From Bog-756 sp963841885 (GTDB lineage: Bacteria; Actinomycetota; Acidimicrobiia; Acidimicrobiales; RAAP-2), in contig CAWJEK010000020.1 of NCBI GenBank assembly GCA_963841885.1, positions 62,001 through 126,000 of the forward strand: a stretch of DNA of 64,000 nucleotides, read 5' to 3'. The position numbers and the translations under genes are program-made. This document shows positions 1 to 7,453 of this stretch, piece after piece (positions within the stretch are counted from its first letter, which is position 1; every line of letters starts with the position of its first letter). The notes below the pieces were generated by a model that was given only the letters and a program-made list of their open reading frames with translations, made no database searches and was not told the DNA's origin.

Positions 1-201
1 ACCGTCGCCATCGGCACCGAGCACGGTGTGGAGCCCCTGGCGTCCTGCGCCATCGTGGTCATGCCCGTCTCGGTGGACGGGGTGGAGGCCGGCACCATCG
101 GCCTGCTCGGTCCCACCCGGATGAACTATCCGCTGGCCCTGGCCGCCGCCCGGGTGGTGGGGGACCGCCTCGGCGAACGCCTGACCGAGGCCGGACGATG
201 A
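1..201 (+). CDS. hrcA: heat-inducible repressor HrcA, C-terminal end only
   Basis: The window opens inside this gene; 66 codons remain. HrcA represses dnaK and groE operons by binding CIRCE operators and depends on GroEL. The remaining piece ends in the family signature IGLLGPTRMNYPLAL (consensus GPTRMNY) followed by the usual helix, which identifies it well despite the short length. Its TGA overlaps the ATG of dnaJ (ATGA), the classical hrcA-dnaJ order of Actinobacteria and Firmicutes. No CIRCE element is visible in this piece. Confidence 0.9.
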   Translation, partial: TVAIGTEHGVEPLASCAIVVMPVSVDGVEAGTIGLLGPTRMNYPLALAAARVVGDRLGERLTEAGR

Positions 202-1336
202 CCGACACGGACCTCTACGAGCTGCTCGGCGTGGGCCGCGACGCCACCGACGAGGAGCTCAAGCGCGCCTACCGGGCCAAGGCCCGGCAGTTCCACCCCG
301 ACACCAACCACGCCGGCACCGAGGACGACGAGCGCTTCAAGGAGGTCAGCCTGGCCTACGAGGTGCTGCGCGATCCCGAGCGCCGGGCCCGTTACGACCA
401 GTTCGGCCACGCCGGTGTGTTCGGCAACGCCGCCGGCGGTCCGGGTGGGGGTGACCCGTTCGGGGCCGGTGGTCTGGGCGACCTCTTCGACGCCTTCTTC
501 AACGGTATGGGAGGGGCCCAGTCGGGACGGAGGCGGACCGGCCCGATCCCCGGGCCGGACGCCGAGCTGGTCGTCGACCTCACCTTCCGCGAGGCGGTCT
601 TCGGTGTGCAGCGCGAGGTGGACGTCACCGTGCCGGTCACCTGTGGCACCTGGAGGGGAGCGGGGCGACACCGGGCACCTCGGTCACGAGCTGTCCCGAG
701 TGCCAAGGGGCGGGTGAGCTCCGCCGGGTCCGCCAGTCCATCCTCGGCCAGGTCATCACGGCCGTGCCGTGCCCGCGTTGCCAGGGGTCGGGCCAGTCCA
801 TCGCCTCCCCGTGCGCCGACTGCCGGGGCGAGGGTCGCCGCACCGAGCCACGCACGCTGACCGTCGACATCCCGGCCGGGGTGGACGACGGATCCACGCT
901 GCGGCTGGCCGGTCACGGCCCCGCCGGCTTCCGGGGTGGACCCAACGGGGCGCTCTTCGTCCACCTCTCGGTGCAGCCCGACGACGTCTTCGAGCGGTCC
1001 GGAGTCGACCTGCACGCCACCGTCCACGTCCCGGTGGTCGTCGCCGCCCTCGGTGGCAGCGTGCCCTTCGACACCCTGGACGACGAGCGCGACCTGCCCA
1101 TCGCCGTCGGCACCCAGAGCGGGACGGTGCTGACCCTGAAGGGACTCGGAGTGCCCAAGCTGCGCGGCCGGGGTCGGGGGGATCTCTACGTGCACGTCCA
1201 GGTGGACACCCCGACCGAACTCGATGACGCCCAGCGCGAACTGCTCGTCACCCTCGCCGGCCTGCGCTCCGAGACGCTCGGTGAGGCGCCCCACGCCGAG
1301 GGCCTCTTCTCCAAGCTGCGCTCCGCGCTGAGCTGA
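198..1336 (+). CDS. dnaJ: chaperone DnaJ, reading frame broken by one missing base
   Basis: Hsp40 co-chaperone that loads substrates on DnaK and stimulates its ATPase. The J domain carries HPD in the stretch RQFHPDTN, followed by a Gly/Phe-rich linker and then the zinc-finger and C-terminal substrate domains. The first frame reads correctly to VTVPVTCGT and then turns into nonsense; from base 653 a second frame continues as EGSG, then CPECQGAGE, CPRCQGSG and CADCRGEG, ending in the normal C-terminal domain. Restoring one C after base 652 turns TGGAGG into TGCGAGG and gives the first zinc knuckle CGTCEGSG exactly. I therefore read this as one gene of about 380 residues with a one-base deletion, either a sequence error or a recent mutation. 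It overlaps hrcA by 4 nt. Confidence 0.9.
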
Positions 1337-1391
1337 GCGTGGTCCCCGGGCCCGCCGAGGCCCCGGGCCGGGCGCGCCCGACCCGGAGCTG

Positions 1392-2117
1392 GTGGCCGCC
1401 GCCGCCATGGTGTTCGTGCCCGACGTGGGGGCACCGGTGGTCGACGGGGCCGACCTGCGCCACCTGCTCGACGTGCTCCGGCTGCGGGCGGGGGAGGTGG
1501 TGGCCGTGTCGGACGGCGCAGGACGATGGGTGCCCTGTCGGGTGGCGTCCGACGCCGTGGCCGGTGGGTCCCGCCGAGCCGATCCCGGGACCACCCTCGT
1601 CCCGGACGGCCCCCGGCGCGAGGTGGCCCGGCTGCGACCCGAGCTGACGGTGGCGTTCGCCCCGACCAAGGGGGACCGTCCCGAATGGGTGGTCCAGAAG
1701 CTGACCGAGCTGGGGATCGACCGGATCGTGCCCCTGCGCACCGCCCGTTCGGTGGTGCGGTGGGAGGGCGACCGCGGCCACAAGGCGGTGGAGCGGTTGA
1801 GGCGGGTGGCCCGGGAGGCCGCCGCCCAGTCCCGCCGGGCGTGGTTGCCCCAGGTGACCGACGTGTGCCGCCTGGACGAGGTGACCCGGGTGGCCGGCGT
1901 CCCGGTTGTGCTCGCCGACCCGGGCGGGGCCGCCCCCGGCCTCGACCGGCCGGTGGTGGCCGTCGGCCCCGAAGGTGGTTGGGACGACGAGGAGCGCCGG
2001 ACGGCCGGTGCGACCGTGGGTCTCGGGGTGACCGTCCTGCGGGCCGAGACGGCGGCCCTGGTGGCCGCCACACTGCTCAGCTCGCTCCGTTGCAGTGTGG
2101 TGCAACCCCTTGCGTAA
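1392..2117 (+). CDS. rsmE: 16S rRNA m3U1498 methyltransferase RsmE
   Basis: SPOUT-class SAM-dependent enzyme that N3-methylates U1498 of 16S rRNA. The knot signature is clear: VAVGPEGGW near residue 195 and VLRAETAAL near residue 220, with an N-terminal PUA-like segment (VVDGADLRHLLDVLRLRAGE). Length of about 240 residues is normal. The GTG taken here gives MAAAAMVFVP; the ATG 15 bases downstream is an equally good start because the family usually begins just before the FVP motif. RsmE next to dnaJ is a common arrangement in Gram-positive genomes. Confidence 0.92.
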   Translation: MAAAAMVFVPDVGAPVVDGADLRHLLDVLRLRAGEVVAVSDGAGRWVPCRVASDAVAGGSRRADPGTTLVPDGPRREVARLRPELTVAFAPTKGDRPEWVVQKLTELGIDRIVPLRTARSVVRWEGDRGHKAVERLRRVAREAAAQSRRAWLPQVTDVCRLDEVTRVAGVPVVLADPGGAAPGLDRPVVAVGPEGGWDDEERRTAGATVGLGVTVLRAETAALVAATLLSSLRCSVVQPLA

Positions 2118-2273
2118 CCACGCTCCGTGAGGAAAACTGGACCCTGATACAGATTCACCCGGCAACGAGCACCCTGAGTGCCCGTGGCGGGGATACCAGG
2201 AAAATTACGCTCGGCGAGGGCAGTACGCCGCCAGGGCTCGAGGGGCGACCAGTTGGGGAGCGGAGGCGTGAGC

Positions 2274-2867
2274 ATGACAGTGACCGACAAAGCAGTGGTT
2301 GCACTGGACGACGACGAACAGGAGGAGGCGGCCCGGGTCGCCTACGCCCGTGCCGTCGGGTCCAGGCTACGGGCGATGCGCAAGCAGATGCGCCTGTCGC
2401 TCCAGGCCGTGGAGGCCATGTCCGAACAGGAGTTCAAGGCCTCGGTCCTCGGCGCCTACGAGCGGGGCGAGCGGGCCATCTCGGTACCCCGCCTGCAGCG
2501 CCTGGCCAAGCTGTACGACGTGCCCGTCGACCAGCTGCTCCCGAACAACGACGCGGCGGCCGGCGGTCGCTGGGGCGCATCGGGGTCGACGGACGACGGA
2601 TCCTCGAACGGACGGCGGCCCGCCGTGCCCACGGGCGTCCCGGACAAGGTGGCCATCGATCTGACCAAGCTCCACACCGTGTCGGGCCCCGAACGGGACC
2701 TGCTGCGCCGGTTCCTCAGCATGATCCAGGTCCACCGCCAGGACTTCAACGGCAGGATGATCACCATCCGGGCCGAGGACGTGCGGGCCATCGCCTGCCT
2801 CTTCGGCGTGACACCGGACAGCATGGGTGCCCGCCTCGACGAGCTCGGGCTTCTCGTAGCGGTCTGA
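2274..2867 (+). CDS. BldD-like transcriptional regulator with a c-di-GMP-type C-terminal domain
   Basis: 197 residues. The N-terminal XRE helix-turn-helix spans roughly residues 27-90 (GSRLRAMRKQMRLSLQAVE, then VLGAYERGERAISVPRLQRL) and resembles BldD of Streptomyces. After a Gly/Ser-rich linker the C-terminal domain (about 125-195) also aligns with BldD. It contains R155-Q-D157, eight residues, then R166-A-E-D169, fitting the RxD-x8-RxxD form of BldD's dinucleotide-binding motif (RGD-x8-RQDD). The start is ATG 2274 because GGAGG at 2262-2266 is 7 nt upstream, whereas the nearby GTG at 2268 is too close. The gene follows rsmE after about 150 bases and its TGA overlaps the ATG of the next gene. 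Inference: a developmental or global repressor responding to c-di-GMP. Confidence 0.8.
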   Translation: MTVTDKAVVALDDDEQEEAARVAYARAVGSRLRAMRKQMRLSLQAVEAMSEQEFKASVLGAYERGERAISVPRLQRLAKLYDVPVDQLLPNNDAAAGGRWGASGSTDDGSSNGRRPAVPTGVPDKVAIDLTKLHTVSGPERDLLRRFLSMIQVHRQDFNGRMITIRAEDVRAIACLFGVTPDSMGARLDELGLLVAV

Positions 2868-3151
2868 TGGGTGAGGGCAGGGGCGAGCCGATCAGCTGGC
2901 TGAGCACCAAGGAGGCGGCCGAGCGGCTCGGCGTCACCTTGCGCAGCCTCTACCGGTTCATCGACGAGGGTGGTCTGGTGGCCTACAAGTTCGGTCGGGT
3001 CATCCGCCTGAAGGAGGACGACGTCGACGCCTTCATCGAGTCGAGTCGCATCCCTCCGGGCAGCCTCGAGCACCTCTATCCCGAGGTGAAGGGGCCGAGC
3101 CGGATCGTCCACGGGGTCGACCCCGCGCCGCGGCTGGCCGCCGAGGGCTGA
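2867..3151 (+). CDS. excisionase-type (HTH_17/MerR-like) DNA-binding protein
   Basis: 94 residues. A winged-helix domain occupies most of the chain: WLSTKEAAERLGVTLRSLYR is the helix-turn-helix and YKFGRVIRLKEDDVDAFIES is the wing plus last helix, the standard excisionase-family form also seen in BldC-like proteins. There is no effector domain; the Pro-rich tail is probably disordered. The start codon overlaps the stop of the BldD-like gene by one base, so the two are very likely co-translated and may act together. There is no integrase nearby, so a true phage excisionase role is unlikely. Confidence 0.8.
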   Translation: MGEGRGEPISWLSTKEAAERLGVTLRSLYRFIDEGGLVAYKFGRVIRLKEDDVDAFIESSRIPPGSLEHLYPEVKGPSRIVHGVDPAPRLAAEG

Positions 3152-3207
3152 CCGCGCCGGGTCGGCGCGGACCACGCGCCGGCGGTGGGCGTGCGAGGAT
3201 GGCCGCC

Positions 3208-3558
3208 ATGGCCGACTGCCTCTTCTGCTCCATCGTGGCCGGTGACGTGCCGGCCGAGATCGTCCACCGCGACGACCGGACCGTCGCCTTCCGGGACATC
3301 GCCCCCCAGGCGCCGGTCCACGTGCTGGTCGTGCCGACCCGGCACATCACCAATGCCGGGACGGTGTCCCCCGAGGACGCGGAGGATGTGCTGGCCCTGC
3401 TGGTGACGGCGAAGGCGGTGGCCGACGCCGAGGGCATCGGGGGCGAGGACCGCGGCTACCGCCTGACGTTCAACGTGGGTCCGGACGCCTCGAACTCGGT
3501 GCCGCACCTGCACCTCCACGTGCTGGGTGGCCGGTCCCTCGACTGGCCTCCGGGCTGA
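3208..3558 (+). CDS. hinT: HIT-family nucleotide hydrolase (HinT-like)
   Basis: Histidine-triad protein of about 116 residues, hydrolysing purine nucleoside phosphoramidates and acyl-AMP species in the cytoplasm. It starts with the usual MADCLFCSI, includes the AFRDIAPQAPVHVLVVP segment, and ends with the active-site triad HLHLHV. The ATG at 3199 is also in frame, but the GAGG at 3195-3198 lies directly against it and 9 nt from 3208, so I prefer 3208. It sits just before phoH, with a separate promoter possible at the TAGGGT hexamer at 3604-3609. Confidence 0.9.
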   Translation: MADCLFCSIVAGDVPAEIVHRDDRTVAFRDIAPQAPVHVLVVPTRHITNAGTVSPEDAEDVLALLVTAKAVADAEGIGGEDRGYRLTFNVGPDASNSVPHLHLHVLGGRSLDWPPG

Positions 3559-3625
3559 GCCCGGGGGGGCCCACGGGGTGTCCGGGGCGGCGCCGCCCGC
3601 TGGTAGGGTCGCAGACAGAGCGCAC

Positions 3626-4624
3626 GTGGCAGGCACCCCGGTAAAGATCCTCGTTCCCGGCAACCACCTCATGGCCGGTCTCCTCGGCCAGCGCGATGAG
3701 CTGCTCCGCCTGATCGAGGCCGCGTTCCCCGACGTCCACATCGCCGTGCGGGGCAATGAGGTCTCGGTGGAGCCCGTGGGCGCCGACGCCACCGCCGACG
3801 CCGCCCGGGTCGCCTCGCTGTTCCAGGAGCTCATCATCCTGCTCGAATCGGGCCAGGGCCTCGACGCCGTGCAGCTCAGGCGCACCATCGACATGATGCG
3901 CGACGACGTCCGCCCCTCCGAGGTCCTGACCAGCGAACTGGTGCGGTCGTCCCGGGGCCGGGCCGTCCGGCCGAAGACGGCCGGTCAGAAGGCCTACGCC
4001 GACGCCATCGCGTCCCACATCGTGACCTTCGGGATCGGGCCCGCCGGGACGGGGAAGTCGTACCTGGCCGTGGCCCTGGCCGTCCAGGCCCTCCAGGCCC
4101 GCCAGGTCAGCCGCATCATCCTCACCCGACCGGCGGTGGAGGCCGGTGAGCGCCTCGGCTTCCTGCCCGGCGACATGCTGGCCAAGGTCGATCCCTACCT
4201 GCGCCCCCTCTACGACGCGCTCCACGACCTCCTGGAGGCCGAGGGTGCCCAGCGCCTGATCGACAAGGGGGCGGTCGAGGTGGCGCCGCTGGCCTTCATG
4301 CGCGGTCGCACGCTCGACAATTCGTTCATCATCCTCGACGAGGCCCAGAACACGAGTCCGGAGCAGATGAAGATGTTCCTCACCCGCATCGGATTCGGTT
4401 CCAAAGCCGTCGTCACCGGGGACATGACCCAGGTCGACATCGCAGGGGGCCGCTCGGGCCTCGTCGGCCTCGAGGCCGTCCTCGGCGGGGTGCCCGACCT
4501 CACCTTCGTCCACCTGAAGGCCCAGGACGTGGTCCGCCACCGGATCGTGGCCGACATCGTGTCCGCCTACGACCGGGCGACACCGGGTGCCAACGGCAGC
4601 GGTCCCGGTGGGGGTCCGGCGTGA
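3626..4624 (+). CDS. phoH: PhoH-family NTPase
   Basis: 332 residues if the GTG giving MAGTPVKILVPGN is used; the frame is open further upstream, but that part is not conserved and would overlap hinT. The ATPase core shows Walker A GPAGTGKSYLA, the LTRPAVEAGERLGFLPGD segment and Walker B FIILDEAQNTSPEQ, all diagnostic of PhoH/YbeZ. The protein is thought to work with YbeY in RNA metabolism and ribosome maturation, and ybeY follows immediately with a GTGA overlap, the conserved phoH-ybeY-corC-era order. Confidence 0.93.
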   Translation: MAGTPVKILVPGNHLMAGLLGQRDELLRLIEAAFPDVHIAVRGNEVSVEPVGADATADAARVASLFQELIILLESGQGLDAVQLRRTIDMMRDDVRPSEVLTSELVRSSRGRAVRPKTAGQKAYADAIASHIVTFGIGPAGTGKSYLAVALAVQALQARQVSRIILTRPAVEAGERLGFLPGDMLAKVDPYLRPLYDALHDLLEAEGAQRLIDKGAVEVAPLAFMRGRTLDNSFIILDEAQNTSPEQMKMFLTRIGFGSKAVVTGDMTQVDIAGGRSGLVGLEAVLGGVPDLTFVHLKAQDVVRHRIVADIVSAYDRATPGANGSGPGGGPA

Positions 4625-5159
4625 CCCTCGACATCTACGCGGCGGACGAGCAGGCGGACCACCCGGTGGCGGTCGACCGGTGGGCCGCCCTCGCCCGCGC
4701 CGTGCTCGAGGCCGAGGGGATCACCGCCGACACCGAGGTGTCGCTCCTCTTCATCGACGAGGCGGCCATCGCCGCCCTCAACGAACGCTTCCTCGGCAAG
4801 CCGGGACCGACCGACGTCCTCTCCTTCCCCATCGAGGACGAGGTGGACCGAAGCGGGCGCTCCCCGGACGAGGGCGGCACGGGCCCGGCCTCCATCGAGG
4901 CCCCGACCGGGCGCCAGCTGTTGCTGGGGGACGTCGTCATCTGCCCGGCCGTGGCCGCCGCCAACGCGGTGGAGCACGGGGTCACCTTCGACGACGAGAT
5001 CGCCCTGTTGGTCGTCCACGGGATCCTCCACCTGCTCGGCATGGACCACGAGATCGACGAGGAGGCCGAGCGGATGGAGCGGCGGGAGCAGCAGCTGCTC
5101 GACCGCTTCTACCGGGCGCCGCCGCTGCTCCGGACCCCGTCGTCCGACCCCGGGCATGA
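4621..5159 (+). CDS. ybeY: endoribonuclease YbeY, 3' end probably frameshifted
   Basis: Zinc-dependent single-strand RNase involved in 16S rRNA 3' end maturation and ribosome quality control. The metal site VVHGILHLLGMDHEID (H-x3-H-x5-H) is intact, as is the upstream GKPGPTDVLSFP motif. An insertion of about 20 residues (RSGRSPDEGGTGPASIEAPT) precedes the LLGDVVI strand. The frame as read does not stop until base 5652, far beyond the family length and across corC. Losing one base between about 5100 and 5155 explains this; in the corrected frame the stop would be TGA 5157-5159, overlapping the corC ATG. The end given here is that inferred stop. Confidence 0.85.
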
Positions 5160-6469
5160 TCACCGCCGCCGCGTTCACGCCCGAGGACCTGGTCCTCACC
5201 GTGGTCGTCGTGGTCCTGCTGGTCGCCTCCGCCCTGCTGGCCCTGGCCGAGACCGCCCTCGTGCGCATGGGCCGGGCCAAGGCCAAGAGCCTGGCCGACG
5301 ACGGCAAGCGCGGTGCCAAGGTGCTGGTCCGGCTCACCGAGGACCCCCAGGGTTTCCTCAACCCGGTCCTCCTCCTGGTCCTCATCTGCCAGCTGGTGGT
5401 GGCCACCCTGGTCGGCATCCTGGCCGTGCGATGGTTCGGGGGCTGGGGGGTCGTGGCCGCCACGGTCTTCGAGATCGTGGTGATCTTCGTGTTCGCCGAG
5501 GCCGTCCCGAAGAATTGGGCGGTCCGCCACCCCGACCGGGCCGCGCTGCTGACCGCCCCGGTGGTGTCGGCGGTGGTGCGGTTCCCGCCGGTGCGGTTGA
5601 TCTCGGGCGGGCTCAACGGGCTGGCCGACCTCATCATCGGCAAGAAGGGTGACGAGGTCGGATCCCCGGTCACCGAGTCCGAGCTGTTGGCCATGGCCGA
5701 CGTGGCCGTGGAGGGAGACGTCATCGAGACCGAGGAACGGGCCCTCATCCACTCGATCATCGAGTTCGGTGACACGGTGGTGCGCGAGGTCATGGTGCCC
5801 CGCACCGACATGGTGACGATCGGCACCGACGAGACGGTCGAGGATGCGTTGGAGACCGCCCTGGGCGCCGGGCGCAGCCGGCTGCCCGCCGTCGAGCAGC
5901 AGATCGACGACGTGGTGGGCATCGCCTACACCAAGGACCTGATCCGCGTCGTGCGGGCCGGCCAGGGGGCGGAGCCCGTGGGCGACCACGTGCGGGAGGC
6001 CCGTTTCGTGCCCGAGACCAAGCGGGTGGCGGACCTCATCCGCGAGATGCAGTCCGACAAGTTCCACCTGGCGGTGGTCGTCGACGAGTACGGGGGCACG
6101 GCCGGCCTGGTGACGCTCGAGGACCTGATCGAGGAACTCGTCGGGGAGATCGTGGACGAGTTCGACGTCGAGGAGACGCCGGTCGAACACCTGGCATCGG
6201 GGGGTCTGCGGGTCAGTGCCCGGTTGCCGGTGGACGAAGTCAACGACCTGCTCGACGCCGACCTCCCCACCGGGGCATGGGACACCGTCGGCGGGCTGGT
6301 GTTCGACCTCCTCGGGCACGTACCCGTGGCCGGCGAGTCGGTCACCTCGGACGGGCTGCGTCTCGAGGTCGACCGGGTCAACGGACGCCGCATCGAGCGC
6401 GTATCGATCGTCCGGCTGGCCGGGGCGGCCGCCGACGCGCCGGCCGACGCCGGGGCCAACGGCTCGTGA
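5156..6469 (+). CDS. CorC/HlyC-family CNNM transporter (DUF21 plus CBS domains)
   Basis: 437 residues. The N-terminal CNNM/DUF21 membrane domain has about four hydrophobic segments (residues 10-35, 75-95, 100-125, 135-160). A CBS pair follows (ERALIHSIIEFGDTVVREVMVPRTDM, then VVVDEYGGTAGLVTLEDLIEELVGEI), and then the C-terminal CorC_HlyC domain (about 340-420). Such proteins act in magnesium/cobalt efflux or as ion sensors. The ATG overlaps the presumed true end of ybeY and the TGA overlaps the GTG of era. The ybeY-corC-era neighbourhood is widespread. Confidence 0.92.
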   Translation: MITAAAFTPEDLVLTVVVVVLLVASALLALAETALVRMGRAKAKSLADDGKRGAKVLVRLTEDPQGFLNPVLLLVLICQLVVATLVGILAVRWFGGWGVVAATVFEIVVIFVFAEAVPKNWAVRHPDRAALLTAPVVSAVVRFPPVRLISGGLNGLADLIIGKKGDEVGSPVTESELLAMADVAVEGDVIETEERALIHSIIEFGDTVVREVMVPRTDMVTIGTDETVEDALETALGAGRSRLPAVEQQIDDVVGIAYTKDLIRVVRAGQGAEPVGDHVREARFVPETKRVADLIREMQSDKFHLAVVVDEYGGTAGLVTLEDLIEELVGEIVDEFDVEETPVEHLASGGLRVSARLPVDEVNDLLDADLPTGAWDTVGGLVFDLLGHVPVAGESVTSDGLRLEVDRVNGRRIERVSIVRLAGAAADAPADAGANGS

Positions 6470-7425
6470 GCCCTTTCCGCTCGGGGTTCGTGGCCGTGGT
6501 GGGCCGGCCCAACGTCGGCAAGTCCACCCTGGTCAACTCCATGGTGGGTACGAAGGTGACGATCGTCTCGCCGAGACCCAACACCACGCGATCCCAGGTG
6601 CGCGGGGTGCTGAACCGGCCCGACGCGCAGGTGGTCTTCGTCGACACCCCGGGACTCCACAAGCCGAAGACGGCGCTGGGGGAGCGCATGAACGAGTCGG
6701 CCACCTCCTCCCTCGACGACGTCGACGCCGTGGTCGCCCTGGTCGAGGCGACCGGTGCCGTCGGCCCCGGCGACCGGATGGTGCTCGAGCACTCGGTCAA
6801 GCGCGTGCGGGCCATGGCCCGGGCCGCCGCCCTCACCGTGGAGCTCGGCGGGCGGCCGGCCGAGGAGGTGGGGCGCCCGACCCTCATGGTGGTGGTGAAC
6901 AAGATCGACCGGGTCGGCGGCGACGGCGTGCTGGGTCACCTGACCGGGGTGTCGGCGGTGGTCGACACCCTGGACAGGGAGCTCGGGGGCGATCCGGTGC
7001 CGGTCGAGTACTTCCCGTTGTCGGCGTCCACCGGCGAGGGCGTGCCGGCCCTGGTCGACGCCCTCGTGGCGGTGCTCCCGGAGGGTCCGATGTACTACCC
7101 CGAGGGGATGGTCACCGACGTGGCCGAGGCGTTCTGGGTGGCCGACCTGGTGCGCGAGGAGCTGCTGCACCGGGTGGCCGACGAGCTGCCCCACTCCATC
7201 GCCTGCCGGGTGACCGAGTGGGAGTGGCCCCGGGTCCGCTGCGAGATCCTGGTCGAGCGCGACAGCCAGAAGGGCATCGTGATCGGCAAGGGCGGCCAGA
7301 CGCTGAAGGAGGTGGGGACCGCGGTCCGGAGCCAGATGGATCCCGGTGCCTTCCTGGAGCTGTTCGTGCGGGTGGAGAAGCGGTGGCAGCAGCGCGAGGA
7401 CTCGTTGGACCGGCTGGGCTTCTGA
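6466..7425 (+). CDS. era: GTPase Era
   Basis: Ribosome-assembly GTPase that binds the 3' end of 16S rRNA. 319 residues with G1 GRPNVGKS, G3 DTPG, G4 NKID and G5 SAS, followed by the KH domain KGIVIGKGGQTLKEVG near residue 270. The segment between G3 and G4 has a loop of about 15 extra residues (MARAAALTVELGGRPAEEVG). Start GTG at 6466 overlaps the corC stop. Era faces the minus-strand cyclase gene with only 28 bases between stop codons, leaving little room for a terminator. Confidence 0.95.
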   Translation: MSPFRSGFVAVVGRPNVGKSTLVNSMVGTKVTIVSPRPNTTRSQVRGVLNRPDAQVVFVDTPGLHKPKTALGERMNESATSSLDDVDAVVALVEATGAVGPGDRMVLEHSVKRVRAMARAAALTVELGGRPAEEVGRPTLMVVVNKIDRVGGDGVLGHLTGVSAVVDTLDRELGGDPVPVEYFPLSASTGEGVPALVDALVAVLPEGPMYYPEGMVTDVAEAFWVADLVREELLHRVADELPHSIACRVTEWEWPRVRCEILVERDSQKGIVIGKGGQTLKEVGTAVRSQMDPGAFLELFVRVEKRWQQREDSLDRLGF

Positions 7426-7453
7426 GGCTGACCGCCGGTGGGGTCTGCGGGTG

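Noticed and set aside
392..2290. 632-residue minus-strand frame across dnaJ, rsmE and the bldD-like start
   Set aside because: Arg/Pro/Gly-rich shadow of high-GC coding on the other strand; the plus strand has recognisable proteins throughout.
2867..3151. Excisionase of a prophage
   Set aside because: No integrase, att repeat or phage gene nearby; it is coupled to a BldD-like regulator instead.
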